DNA of 64,000 nucleotides from Bacteroidota bacterium (GCA_030147525.1 JASBVF010000030.1:1-64000); one strand, 5' to 3'; positions 8,919-17,565 are shown, numbered from the stretch's first letter. Numbers and translations: made by a program. Notes: generated from the letters alone by a model not told the origin.

Positions 8919-9407
8919 TCAGTGGTTGATTGCGAATTGTTTCGTGTAAAATCCGCTGGTTGATTTGACGGATACCAGGGCCTTCAAAGTCTCAAGGGAA
9001 TTGTTACCGGTTATTTCAAACCTACCTAAAAAACCAGCTATGTTTGAAAAATCAATAGTTGTGAGGCCGGGATTATCGACAACGATTAACTTATCCCCCA
9101 CCTCAATCAGGTTGCTTAAACCTGAAATATCCACCAATACGGCGTTCTGCGAAATCGTCAAACTACCAGTAAGTTTTACCAATCCTGATAATCCATTTAA
9201 ATTCACTATATCCGTTGAGGAGCCAATCGTTAGATGCCCCAGATACGTACATCCGGGGTAGTCTGTCTGAAAGTTATCTACTTGTGCCTGTGTCGTCAGC
9301 GTTACCGGCCCGGCCGGGCACTGAGCTGTTACTTCTGCTGCACTCCATAATAGAGTCAAATTGATAATCAATATTTTACCTGGAAGGGTCAATAAGTACT
9401 TTTTCAT
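8919..9407 (-). CDS. Secreted leucine-rich/receptor L-domain protein, short
   Basis: 162 residues. Signal peptide (IINLTLLWSAAEVTAQ), then CPAGPVTLTTQAQVDNFQ and LRR/Receptor L-domain-like turns (LTISQNAVLVDISGLSNL). Family members I know of run much longer and end in a T9SS signal; this one stops after about three repeats with no sorting domain. It may be a C-terminally truncated copy, or simply a periplasmic or secreted mini-version. It lies 78 bases upstream of the S74 gene's preferred start, same strand, so probably one operon. Confidence 0.75.
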   Translation of the reverse strand: MKKYLLTLPGKILIINLTLLWSAAEVTAQCPAGPVTLTTQAQVDNFQTDYPGCTYLGHLTIGSSTDIVNLNGLSGLVKLTGSLTISQNAVLVDISGLSNLIEVGDKLIVVDNPGLTTIDFSNIAGFLGRFEITGNNSLETLKALVSVKSTSGFYTKQFAINH

Positions 9408-9500
9408 GGTGAGTATTTAAGGTTCCAGCTTACTCTATTCGCCTGTCTTAAGGCTGGCTTTTCGGCTTTCGCCATTCCATCCGATCAAAGGATGCTAATG
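9408..9500 (-). other. Structured 5' leader of the LRR/S74 operon
   Basis: Read on the minus strand the leader contains CATCC...GGATG, then GGC-GAAA-GCC (a GNRA-tetraloop hairpin), then GCCT-TAAGAC-AGGC nested in CAGC...GCTG. Several adjacent GC-rich stems directly before a start codon are unusual in this AT-leaning leader class. No known riboswitch fits fully. Confidence 0.35.
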
Positions 9501-9672
9501 TTGACTTAAAGATATAGATGGCAATTATTCTGTAATCAGAGTATTTATTATCCCGCACATTTCATGAAGTATCCCGCAGGTTTGATTTAAAATCCGGAAG
9601 TCCTTGCACAACTCAACTGACATCGGTATATTCACGATGACACCAATGCACCTTGATCCAAACAAGAAAACA

Positions 9673-10440
9673 ATGACTTCTAAACCCTTACGAGTTGCAC
9701 TCATCGACGATGAACCCCAGTCTCTTCAAACCCTCCGCATTTTCCTCAACGACTACTGTCCACAAGTAAAGGTCATTGGCGAAGCTGACAGCGTACTCTC
9801 CGGCTACAAACTGCTGCAAAACACAAAACCTGATGCCATTTTTCTGGATGTGGAAATGGGCGATGGCACTGGCTTCGACCTGTTGAAGAAGTTCCGCAAT
9901 CCGGCCTTTCAGGTCATTTTTACCACTGCCTTCGATGAATTTGCACTCAAAGCTTTCCAGGTCAATGCGATCGATTACCTGTTGAAACCCATCGATATCG
10001 ACGACTTGTTGCGGGCAGTCAAAAAGATAAAACCGGCGCCCAAAACGCCTGTGGAAGACAAGCGCTATGAAAACCTGCTGGAAACCAGCGAAAAAGGAAA
10101 GTTTGAAAAGATAGCCCTTTCCACCAGCGAAGGACTACATTTCATAGAATTGAAAGAGGTAGTGCGCTTGCAGGCAGATGCCAATTACACGACTTTTCAC
10201 CTCGCTTCCGGGGATAAGATCACCGTAGCCAAAACGCTGAAAAACTTCGATCAACTCCTCCCGGATGAAGATTACTTCCGGCCCCATCAGTCTCACATCG
10301 TGAATCTTGCTTTCGTGAAAAAGATCATCCGGGAAGATGGCGGCTACCTGCTGATGGAAGGCAACTTCAAGGTGCCTATTTCAAGGAGTAAGAAGGAAAA
10401 GCTGCTGGGTTTGATCAGGAACAGTTATTTTTTGCAGTAA
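9673..10440 (+). CDS. LytTR-family response regulator
   Basis: 255 residues from ATG 9673, which follows an A-rich leader; ATGs at 9637 and 9646 are possible. Receiver domain: acidic pocket LIDDE, phospho-acceptor Asp at about 59 (FLDVEMGDG), Thr in FTTAFDE, Lys in YLLKP. C-terminal LytTR DNA-binding domain (ALSTSEGLHFIEL, NYTTFHL, FRPHQSHIVNLAFV). It acts as a transcription factor phosphorylated by a LytS-type kinase. It precedes a LytS kinase and a second LytTR gene by about 150 bases, so two regulators may share one kinase. Confidence 0.92.
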   Translation: MTSKPLRVALIDDEPQSLQTLRIFLNDYCPQVKVIGEADSVLSGYKLLQNTKPDAIFLDVEMGDGTGFDLLKKFRNPAFQVIFTTAFDEFALKAFQVNAIDYLLKPIDIDDLLRAVKKIKPAPKTPVEDKRYENLLETSEKGKFEKIALSTSEGLHFIELKEVVRLQADANYTTFHLASGDKITVAKTLKNFDQLLPDEDYFRPHQSHIVNLAFVKKIIREDGGYLLMEGNFKVPISRSKKEKLLGLIRNSYFLQ

Positions 10441-10555
10441 ACCCTGTTTCATCGAAAATGAACACAAAAGTATTATCGGTGAATGCTAAATTGGTATCCA
10501 GACCCCAGCTACCGGCCCGGAACATAGATAAACCCCCCATGTTCATTGAATAAAA

Positions 10556-10569
10556 TTGCGCTTGCGCAA
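10556..10569. promoter_or_regulatory. Inverted repeat TTGCGC-TT-GCGCAA before the LytS gene
   Basis: Six-base arms with a two-base centre, 23 bases upstream of the kinase ATG. Possible operator or mRNA hairpin over the start region. Short, so weak on its own. Confidence 0.3.
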
Positions 10570-10591
10570 CGCATTTCCCATTTTTGCACTT

Positions 10592-11641
10592 ATGAATTTT
10601 TTACCAAAACGGAATACCTGGCTACAAATTCTCTTTTGGGGAGGGCTGTGGGTACTCATCCCGCTGCTGGTGGCCGGGGGCTGGGAGCATTTCGACCGGT
10701 TCATGATGCGGAGCCTGGTCGTGCTGGGTGGCATCGTGCTCGTTACCTGGCTCAACATGGAGCTGTTGTTGCCAAAGCTTTTTTTCAATAAAAAACAGGC
10801 TGCTTACATCATAGCCGGGCTGGCGTTGGTCATACTTACCGTGTCCATCATCGAATGGAGCGAGGCGCCGTGGGCGGAGTATTTCAGGCGCTCGTCAAGA
10901 CCCAAAGGTGAGGAACGGCCCGGGATCAACCCCTGGCATGTGATGAAATACATCGGCGGCGCCATGCCTTATTTTACGGCACTCATCGGCAGCGCATTGT
11001 TTGAAATCGCCCGTTTTGCGAAGCAAAAAGAAAAGGAAGCCGCCGAATTCCGGGGTGAAAAACTGGAGGCGGAGATGAAATTTCTCAAATCGCAGTTCAA
11101 TCCGCACTTCCTTTTCAACGCCCTGAACAACATCTATACCCTCACCGTCATCAAGTCCGACAAAGCGCCCGACAATCTGCTCAAGCTCTCCGGCATGCTC
11201 CGCTACATGCTCTACGAATGCAAGGCTGAAACCGTGCCGCTCGGCAAGGAAATCGAATACCTGCGCCACTTCATCGACCTGCACCTGCTGAAGGACAGTC
11301 GGGGCCTCAACGTGGAAGTGAACCTCGACGAAAGCCGCCCCGACCTGAAAATTGCGCCGATGCTGTTCATTCCTTTTGTGGAAAATGCCTTCAAACACAG
11401 CCGCATCGAGGATCTTCAAAACGGCTGGATCAAAATCGAGCTAAAAACGAGCGACCACACCGTCGTTTTCGACGTAAAAAACAGCCTGCCGAAGCAGGAT
11501 TTCACCAAAGATAAAATCGGCGGCATCGGCCTCGAAAACGTACGCCGACAGCTCGAACTGCTCTACCCCGACCGCCACGAACTCACCATCCGGGAGAACG
11601 GCGATGCGTTCGAAGTTTTACTCAAAATCCATCTCACATGA
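10592..11641 (+). CDS. LytS/YehU-type sensor histidine kinase
   Basis: 349 residues from ATG 10592; the frame continues to a TTG at 10556 that is ignored. Four membrane helices in the first ~140 residues without a large extracellular domain, then a linker coiled coil and a His_kinase domain with His at about 172 (FNPHFLFNALNN), N-box FVENAFKHS and G-box GGIGLENVRRQL. Its stop overlaps the next start (ATGA at 11638-11641), so kinase and regulator are translationally coupled. Confidence 0.93.
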   Translation: MNFLPKRNTWLQILFWGGLWVLIPLLVAGGWEHFDRFMMRSLVVLGGIVLVTWLNMELLLPKLFFNKKQAAYIIAGLALVILTVSIIEWSEAPWAEYFRRSSRPKGEERPGINPWHVMKYIGGAMPYFTALIGSALFEIARFAKQKEKEAAEFRGEKLEAEMKFLKSQFNPHFLFNALNNIYTLTVIKSDKAPDNLLKLSGMLRYMLYECKAETVPLGKEIEYLRHFIDLHLLKDSRGLNVEVNLDESRPDLKIAPMLFIPFVENAFKHSRIEDLQNGWIKIELKTSDHTVVFDVKNSLPKQDFTKDKIGGIGLENVRRQLELLYPDRHELTIRENGDAFEVLLKIHLT

Positions 11642-12360
11642 ACAAAATCCGCTGCCTCGTCGTGGACGACGAAGAACTCGCCCGCACCCTGCTCGAAAAC
11701 TACATCGGCAGGCTGCCCCACCTCGAACTGGTGGGCCAGTGCAAAGACCCGCTCGAAGCTATGCAGGTGCTGCAAAACGAGCCGGTGGACGTTCTCTTCC
11801 TCGACATCCAGATGCCCGGCCTCACCGGCGTCGAGTTTTTGCGGACGCTGAAGACCCGCCCGGTCGTCATTTTCACCACCGCCTACCCCGACTACGCCCT
11901 CGAAGGTTACACGCTCGACGTGATCGATTATTTGCTGAAACCTTTCAGCTTCGAACGCTTCGTGCAGGCCGTGAACAAGGCCGGTGAAATGCTGCGCCTC
12001 AAAGCCGGCAACGGCAATACCGCCCCGGCTGCACCCGAAGAAGAACCCGCCCGGGACTTTATTTTGGTGAAATCCGAACACAAAATCCACCGTATCAAAT
12101 TCGACGACATTCTCTACATCGAAAGCATGCGGGAGTACGTCGCTTACTACACGCCCAACGGGCGCATCCTGTCTTTAAATTCGCTGAAAAGCCTGGAGGA
12201 GGAATTACCTTCCGGCCGCTTCCTTCGCATCCACAAATCCTACATTGTGGCACTGGAAAAAATTGATACGCTGGAAGGCAATCAACTGCACGTGGGAAAG
12301 GAAAAGCTGCCCATCGGGGCGAGTTACCGGGAGGAGGTGCTGGGGCGGGTTTTTAAGTGA
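11638..12360 (+). CDS. LytTR-family response regulator, coupled to the LytS kinase
   Basis: 240 residues. Receiver with VVDDE, Asp at 56 (FLDIQMPGLTG), Thr in FTTAYPD and Lys in YLLKPF. A Pro/Ala/Glu linker (about 125-140) leads to a LytTR DNA-binding domain (ILYIESMREYVAYYT, FLRIHKSYIVAL). The four-base overlap with the kinase marks it as the cognate output. Confidence 0.94.
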   Translation: MNKIRCLVVDDEELARTLLENYIGRLPHLELVGQCKDPLEAMQVLQNEPVDVLFLDIQMPGLTGVEFLRTLKTRPVVIFTTAYPDYALEGYTLDVIDYLLKPFSFERFVQAVNKAGEMLRLKAGNGNTAPAAPEEEPARDFILVKSEHKIHRIKFDDILYIESMREYVAYYTPNGRILSLNSLKSLEEELPSGRFLRIHKSYIVALEKIDTLEGNQLHVGKEKLPIGASYREEVLGRVFK

Positions 12361-12367
12361 AATTTTT

Positions 12368-12420
12368 CACGTTTTTCCGACAGGGTGCGAATTCAATTCG
12401 CACCCTGTCGGAAAAACGTG
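12368..12420. repeat. Perfect 53-bp palindrome
   Basis: Two 26-base arms (12368-12393 and 12395-12420) are exact reverse complements around a single C at 12394. The arm runs CACGTTTTTCCGACAGGGTG and then six more bases. The 5' arm carries the T-run and the 3' arm the A-run on both strands, so it lacks the T-tail of an intrinsic terminator. It lies 7 bases after the LytTR stop and just upstream of a -7 element for the S9 peptidase. Confidence 0.95.
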
Positions 12421-12437
12421 CTGTTCTCCATTTTACC

Positions 12438-12445
12438 TACTTTTG
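12438..12445 (+). promoter_or_regulatory. -7 element TACTTTTG for the S9 peptidase gene
   Basis: Exact match to TAnnTTTG, 41 bases before the ATG at 12486. The -33 position falls inside the right arm of the palindrome, so the palindrome would touch RNA polymerase contacts. Confidence 0.5.
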
Positions 12446-12485
12446 CAGGCCATTGTAAAATCGTTTCACAAAATCCATTTCCACC

Positions 12486-14525
12486 ATGAAAAAACACAGC
12501 CTGCTACTGGCCTCGCTATTTTTCACCGCTATTCTTTTTGCTCAAACCACCACCCCCGGCCGCCTCACGCCCGAAAAACTCTGGCAACTGGGCCGGGTCA
12601 GCCTCTACGACATTTCACCGGACGGGAAAACGGCCGTGTACGGCGTCACTCATTTCGATATTGAAGGAAACAAGGGCAGCGCTGACCTTTACGCCGTCAG
12701 CACCGACGGCAGCAGTGCCGGCATTGCGAAGCAACTCACCCAACTCGAAGGCAGTGAAAGCGATGCGCAGTATCGTCCGGACGGACAGAAAATCGGCTTC
12801 CTGCACAAGGGCAAACTCTGGGAAATGAACCCCGACGGCTCCGGCGCCAAACAAATTTCAGATGTGGACATGGGCGGATTTCACTACTCGCCCGATGGCC
12901 GCAAAATCCTGTTCATTCAGGAGGTGAAATATGATAAAACCACGCAGGACCTCCACCCTGATTTGAAAAAAGCCAATGCAAGAGTCATCGACGACCTGAT
13001 GTACCGCCATTGGAACGAATGGGAAGATGGCAGCTACAGCAATATTTTCGTAGCAGATTACTCGGACGGCACACTGGCCGGCGAGCCGGTGAATATCATG
13101 GGCGAACCTTTCGATGCGCCGCTGAAACCCTTCGGGGGCATGGAGCAGATCGCCTGGAACCCAAGCGGGCAATTCATCGCTTACACCTGCAAAAAAGTGA
13201 GGGGCAAGGAATACGCCGTCAGCACCAATTCTGATATCTACGTGTATGACCTTTTGACAAAAAGAACCGTCAACCTATCGCAGGGCATGCCGGGCTACGA
13301 CATGAACCCCGCTTTTTCGCCCGACGGCCGTTACCTCGCCTGGGAAAGCATGGCTACCCCGGGTTACGAGGCGGACCGCCACCGGGTTTTTATCTATGAT
13401 TTCAGAACAAAAAAACAATGGGAAGCCACGGCCGGACTGGATCAAAACGCAACCACTCCGCAGTGGAGTGCGGATGGCAACCGGATTTACTTTCAGGGTG
13501 GCGACAAAGGCACGGAGCAATTGTTTTACCTCGATCTGGCTGCCGGCAACCGGGTCGTGCAGGTGTCGGCTGGGCAGTTTAACTATGGCCCGTTCATTTT
13601 GGGTAAAAATAACATCGTGAGTGTCCGTTGCTCCATGGCCGATCCTCACGAACTTTTCGCCCTTCCTTTCGACACGGGACGTGACATCCAACTTACCTAC
13701 ACCAATAAAAACGAACTCCGGGACGTGAAGATGGGCAAGGTCGAAAAACGCATGGTGAAAACCACCGACGGGAAAGACATGCTCACCTGGGTCATTTACC
13801 CGCCCGATTTCGATTCCCGCAAGCAATACCCCACGCTGCTCTACTGCCAGGGCGGACCGCAAAGCACCGTCAGCCAGTTCTGGAGCTACCGCTGGAATTT
13901 CCAGATGATGGCCGCCAACGACTACATCGTGGTGGCGCCAAACCGGCGGGGTTTGCCCTCGTTCGGTCAGGAGTGGAATGCACAGATTTCAGGCGACTGG
14001 GGCGGGCAGGCCATGGAGGATTTGCTCGCAGCCATCGACGATGTGGCGAAGGAACCTTACGTGGACAAAAGCAACCTCGGCGCAGTCGGGGCAAGTTTCG
14101 GCGGCTACTCGGTGTACTGGCTGGCAGGCAACCACAACAAGCGTTTCAAAGCTTTTATTTCGCACTGCGGCCTTTTCAATCTGGAAAGCTGGTACGGCAC
14201 GACGGAGGAAATGTTTTTTGCCAACCACGACCTTCAGGGTCCGTACTGGCAGTCATCACTTCCTGAAACCTGGAAGCTCGATTCTCCACACAAATACGTA
14301 CAAAACTGGGATACGCCCCTGCTGGTCATTCACGGCGGCAAAGATTTCCGGGTGCCGGAAAGTGAAGGCATGCAGGCTTTTCAGGCGGCACAGCTGCAAG
14401 GCATTCCCAGCAAGTTTCTTTACTTCCCGGAGGAGGGGCATTTTGTTTCATCTCCTCAAAACAGCATTCTCTGGCAGCGGGAATTTTTCAGCTGGCTGGA
14501 TCAGTGGCTGAAGGGAAAGCCATAA
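12486..14525 (+). CDS. S9 family dipeptidyl-/prolyl oligopeptidase (DPP5-like)
   Basis: 679 residues with a signal peptide (MKKHSLLLASLFFTAILFAQ), so periplasmic. Residues about 30-420 are WD40/TolB-like propeller repeats (YRPDGQKIGF, FSPDGRYLAW), and about 430-679 an alpha/beta hydrolase. Catalytic triad visible: Ser537 in GASFGGYS, Asp620 in HGGKDFRV, His652 in EEGHF. Such enzymes remove dipeptides from oligopeptides in the periplasm, as DPP5 does in Porphyromonas. The assignment to the DPP5 branch is inferred from length and motifs. Confidence 0.93.
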   Translation: MKKHSLLLASLFFTAILFAQTTTPGRLTPEKLWQLGRVSLYDISPDGKTAVYGVTHFDIEGNKGSADLYAVSTDGSSAGIAKQLTQLEGSESDAQYRPDGQKIGFLHKGKLWEMNPDGSGAKQISDVDMGGFHYSPDGRKILFIQEVKYDKTTQDLHPDLKKANARVIDDLMYRHWNEWEDGSYSNIFVADYSDGTLAGEPVNIMGEPFDAPLKPFGGMEQIAWNPSGQFIAYTCKKVRGKEYAVSTNSDIYVYDLLTKRTVNLSQGMPGYDMNPAFSPDGRYLAWESMATPGYEADRHRVFIYDFRTKKQWEATAGLDQNATTPQWSADGNRIYFQGGDKGTEQLFYLDLAAGNRVVQVSAGQFNYGPFILGKNNIVSVRCSMADPHELFALPFDTGRDIQLTYTNKNELRDVKMGKVEKRMVKTTDGKDMLTWVIYPPDFDSRKQYPTLLYCQGGPQSTVSQFWSYRWNFQMMAANDYIVVAPNRRGLPSFGQEWNAQISGDWGGQAMEDLLAAIDDVAKEPYVDKSNLGAVGASFGGYSVYWLAGNHNKRFKAFISHCGLFNLESWYGTTEEMFFANHDLQGPYWQSSLPETWKLDSPHKYVQNWDTPLLVIHGGKDFRVPESEGMQAFQAAQLQGIPSKFLYFPEEGHFVSSPQNSILWQREFFSWLDQWLKGKP

Positions 14526-14540
14526 GTTAGGAATTGGATT

Positions 14541-14575
14541 AGTTATTGGGGATTTAGATTGAATCCCCAATAACT
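14541..14575. terminator. Bidirectional terminator between convergent genes
   Basis: AGTTATTGGGGATT (14541-14554) and AATCCCCAATAACT (14562-14575) form a 14-bp perfect stem with a 7-base loop. It abuts the stop codon of the minus-strand gene. Confidence 0.75.
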
Positions 14576-14576
14576 C

Positions 14577-15518
14577 CTACCTTTCTATTAATGCTCCAAA
14601 CCGCTCGTTGAATCCCGCAATTCCCTGTAACCCGCCCGTGTGGACAAGCACGACGGTGGAGTTTTTTTTGAAAAAACCTTTTTCAGCAAGGTCGAATGCG
14701 GCAAAAAACAGCTTGCCGGTGTAAATCGGGTCGAGCGGAATGCCGTGCGTTTTTTGAAAATCGTTGATGAAATCGATCAGTTCCGGTTTGAATTTGGCGT
14801 AGCCGCCAAAGTGGTAATCGGTGAGGATTTGCCAATTGTCACGGGCCGGTTCGCCGCAGGATGCGAGGAGGTTGGCGACATCATTTTTCAAAAAGTCACC
14901 CTTGAGCACGGAGATGCCGATGGCTGTACTTTGGCCTTTTAAACCCGAAACGATGCCTGCCAGAGTGCCGCCAGTACCGCAGGCAGTGCATATGTAGTCA
15001 GGCATGCTGACCAACTGCGTTTCGATTTCCTCCACAATTTCGGCGCAGCCGGGCAGGGCGAGGCAGTTGGTGCCGCCTTCCGGTAAAACGTAGCAGCCCT
15101 CCAAATTTATTTTTAGGTCTTCAAGGATGGAAGTATTAGATTTTTTTCTGAAATTTGTTCGGCTCACATACATCAATTCCATTCCACACTCTTCTGCATA
15201 CTTCAGCGTCGGGTTCAAAGGCTCGGTTCTTTCGCCCCTGACCACACCCAATGCAGAAATTCCAGATTCGAAACCGGCTGCGGCAACTGCCGCAAGATGA
15301 TTACTGTAAGCACCTCCGAAGGTGACGAGTTTTGTTGCACCTAAGCGACTGGCTTCCAGGAGGTTGTGCTTTAATTTTCGCCACTTGTTGCCCGAAATGT
15401 ACGGGTGTAGCAGGTCGTCTCGTTTTACATAAACCCGCAGCTGCCGGCTTTCAAATTGGGGAGATTTGATTGCGGTCAGTGGTGAAAAAGGCTTCGAATG
15501 TTCATAAATATTTTTCAT
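14577..15518 (-). CDS. PLP-dependent ACC deaminase / D-cysteine desulfhydrase family
   Basis: 313 residues, cytoplasmic, fold-type II PLP enzyme. Landmarks: VKRDDLLHPYISGNKWRKL (substrate loop and the PLP Lys in GNKWRK), TFGGAYSNHLAA, and the phosphate-binding TACGTGGTLAG. D-cysteine desulfhydrases and ACC deaminases cannot be told apart safely by eye, and many members act on D-cysteine or other D-amino acids. Monocistronic. Confidence 0.88.
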   Translation of the reverse strand: MKNIYEHSKPFSPLTAIKSPQFESRQLRVYVKRDDLLHPYISGNKWRKLKHNLLEASRLGATKLVTFGGAYSNHLAAVAAAGFESGISALGVVRGERTEPLNPTLKYAEECGMELMYVSRTNFRKKSNTSILEDLKINLEGCYVLPEGGTNCLALPGCAEIVEEIETQLVSMPDYICTACGTGGTLAGIVSGLKGQSTAIGISVLKGDFLKNDVANLLASCGEPARDNWQILTDYHFGGYAKFKPELIDFINDFQKTHGIPLDPIYTGKLFFAAFDLAEKGFFKKNSTVVLVHTGGLQGIAGFNERFGALIER

Positions 15519-15660
15519 CCTTTGGTTAAGTCATCAAACAGAGCGAACAACCGGGTGAAATTATCAGTTAAGAATTTTAATCCTTACGAGAATTTTATTT
15601 TGAAATAAACCAAAATTCAAAATGACAATTCTTTTGTTGTCAATTTTAAAATCCTCCCGC

Positions 15661-15777
15661 ATGAAAAAGCAAACTAAGGAGAAAACTGCCGCTTCGACAA
15701 CTTCAACGCAGCAAGAAACGGCAAAGGAACCAAAAACATTGAAAAGCAATGATGGTGGTTACATCTGGATCGTCTGA
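15661..15777 (+). CDS. Small ORF, 38-residue Lys/Thr-rich peptide
   Basis: ATG to TGA encodes a charged, Thr/Gln/Lys-rich peptide starting MKKQTKEKTAAS and ending SNDGGYIWIV. Codon use looks normal, and a small inverted repeat TGACAA...TTGTCA (15623-15642) lies just upstream. Bipartite composition (hydrophilic leader, Gly/aromatic hydrophobic tail) would suit a small secreted or modified peptide, but no modifying enzyme is next door. It could be a chance ORF. Confidence 0.45.
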   Translation: MKKQTKEKTAASTTSTQQETAKEPKTLKSNDGGYIWIV

Positions 15778-15904
15778 CGGAACGGAGTAACTCCCTCGTC
15801 AAACCTTTGGGCCTGTCCGGCCTGTGTTTCAAAATATCCGGCTAAAAAATTTTAGGTGTTTTACCTAACTTGCCAGCATTGTTTCACCAAAAAAACAAAG
15901 TGCA

Positions 15905-16801
15905 ATGGCAATGCTCGAAGTCATCATCGGTATGATTTTCACCTTCATGCTGCTCAGCCTGTTGGGTACGACCGTTAACGAACTCATATCTGCCTGGCGG
16001 GGCTGGCGGGGTTTTTACCTCGAAGAAGGCCTGAAACGGCTGCTCGAATTCAAAGACAATCCGGAGGTTTACGAAAAGTTCAGGAACAATGCTGTCTTCA
16101 GGCAACTCATGCAGCACAAAGCCCCGCTGCGGGTTTCGCAATCTCCTGCTTACCTCAGTTCTTCCAATTTTGCCACCATCTTAACTACTGTTTTAAAAAA
16201 GAAAGGCCAGGCCGTCGAGAAAATTGACGACCTGTTGGAGGGTCTGCCCGAAGACAGCCAACTGCGGGAGGTGCTCGAACAATTGAAAGAAGAAGGCCAC
16301 GAAAGCCTGGATGCGTTCAAGGGCCGTCTTCAGACCTGGTTCGACGATGTGATGTGGCAGGCAAGCGGTTGGTACAAGCGGCATGTGCAGTTCATCACGT
16401 TGTTCGTTGGGCTTTCGATTGCCGGTGTGCTGAATGCGGATAGTTTTCAAATCTACAGACATCTTTCAAACAACGCTTCGGCCCGTGAAAGCCTGGCTGC
16501 CATGGCGGAGAAATATGCAGCTGAAAACGAAACTTTGCCTGAAACAAAAACTTACACCGACACGCTGGCGGTGAAGGATATCAAAAAAGAACTGGACGAA
16601 GTCACTTCCACCGGTGAGTTTGTGGAAATGTCGAATGTGCTCGGGTTGGGCTGGCAGGCGGGCGATGTGCTGGTGAGCCCGGTTAACTGGCTGGTTCGCC
16701 TGCTGGGCTGGCTGATTACAGCGTTTGCCATCTCGCTGGGTGCTTCCTTCTGGTTTGATATTTTGAAAAAAATCGTGACGATCCGGAGCACCGGAAATTA
16801 A
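15905..16801 (+). CDS. Conserved membrane protein of unknown function
   Basis: 298 residues. One N-terminal helix (about 2-24, ending at TVNELISAW), a long soluble helical region, a second helix (about 158-178), then a C-terminal pair around LLGWLITAFAISLGASFWFD followed by ILKKIVTIRSTG. The C-terminal GASFWFDxLxK signature is shared by a widespread but uncharacterised membrane family. A second ATG lies six bases in. Terminator at 16806-16847. Confidence 0.8.
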   Translation: MAMLEVIIGMIFTFMLLSLLGTTVNELISAWRGWRGFYLEEGLKRLLEFKDNPEVYEKFRNNAVFRQLMQHKAPLRVSQSPAYLSSSNFATILTTVLKKKGQAVEKIDDLLEGLPEDSQLREVLEQLKEEGHESLDAFKGRLQTWFDDVMWQASGWYKRHVQFITLFVGLSIAGVLNADSFQIYRHLSNNASARESLAAMAEKYAAENETLPETKTYTDTLAVKDIKKELDEVTSTGEFVEMSNVLGLGWQAGDVLVSPVNWLVRLLGWLITAFAISLGASFWFDILKKIVTIRSTGN

Positions 16802-16805
16802 AAAC

Positions 16806-16847
16806 AAGCGCTGAGGTACGGTGCTATTTTCCTGTGCCTCAGCGCTT
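16806..16847. terminator. Bidirectional terminator
   Basis: AAGCGCTGAGG (16806-16816) pairs exactly with CCTCAGCGCTT (16837-16847). It lies between convergent genes. Confidence 0.7.
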
Positions 16848-16854
16848 TATTTCC

Positions 16855-17565
16855 TCACTTATCCAGCTCAGACAGGCGATATCCTTCGATGATGCCGATG
16901 ACATTTTTTGAAAAATCGTCAGTTTCAGCGATGCCTGCCTTTTGCATCCCGATCGCCCAGTTTTTATAATTTTCTCCTTTCAGATAAGCGAAATTTTCCC
17001 TTGCAAACAAACTGAAATCCCGGAAGCTTTCCCATGCGGTCGTGTAGCGGCGGTAGCGGCGGCCCTGGTAACTTTCGCAGCCGCCTTTCCATCCACCCGT
17101 GCAGGGCAGGGCGAAAAAATTATTGGCTTCGAGTGTCAGGTCACGCTGGCCGGCAAAGCTCTGGTGCAATGCTGTGGCCAAAATAACCGAAGCGGGAATG
17201 CCAAATTTCTTTTGCTCGGTGACCGCCACCCGGGCGAAGCGTTCGAGGAAGGCATGTTTCACGGATTTGTCGATGGAGGCCAGTTCGGAACGGGTGCTTT
17301 TTGAACTCAAAGCAGTGCCGATGAATGGGACCTCCATGCGATCGGTAGCCGCCGGTTTCTCAGCAAGGGAAGGGGTGGCGTCCGTGTATTTTTCCTTGAC
17401 CCTGGCGGCAGGTTTTTCTTCTGTTTTATCAGGCAATTGCACCTGAATGTTGAGGCTCAGATCTTTTATGAAAAACAGGTACAGGCCAATCAGCACCAGC
17501 GCCATCTGAAACCAGTTTCTTTTGAAAAAAGCCAGCGCTTTTTCCAGTGTGATCTCTTTTTTCAT
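16855..17565 (-). CDS. Membrane-anchored glucosaminidase-like (GH73) protein with Gln at the catalytic Glu position
   Basis: 236 residues from ATG 17565 (MKKEITLEK); the frame reaches 17613. One membrane helix (about 19-36), a disordered Lys/Glu/Pro linker, then a glucosaminidase-type domain (about 100-230): FGIPASVILATALHQS, ANNFFALPC, YRRYTTAWESFRDFSLF. GH73/FlgJ-type enzymes cut the glycan backbone of peptidoglycan using a Glu in an AxLESxxG-like motif; the aligned residue here is Gln135 (codon CAG). It may therefore bind glycan without cutting. Fold call fairly sure, activity doubtful. Confidence 0.8.
   Translation of the reverse strand: MKKEITLEKALAFFKRNWFQMALVLIGLYLFFIKDLSLNIQVQLPDKTEEKPAARVKEKYTDATPSLAEKPAATDRMEVPFIGTALSSKSTRSELASIDKSVKHAFLERFARVAVTEQKKFGIPASVILATALHQSFAGQRDLTLEANNFFALPCTGGWKGGCESYQGRRYRRYTTAWESFRDFSLFARENFAYLKGENYKNWAIGMQKAGIAETDDFSKNVIGIIEGYRLSELDK

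Noticed and set aside
9408-9500. Firm c-di-GMP-I riboswitch call
   Set aside because: The 3' half is suggestive, but the conserved 5' GGCAAACC-type strand and the CGCAAAGC core are not all present.
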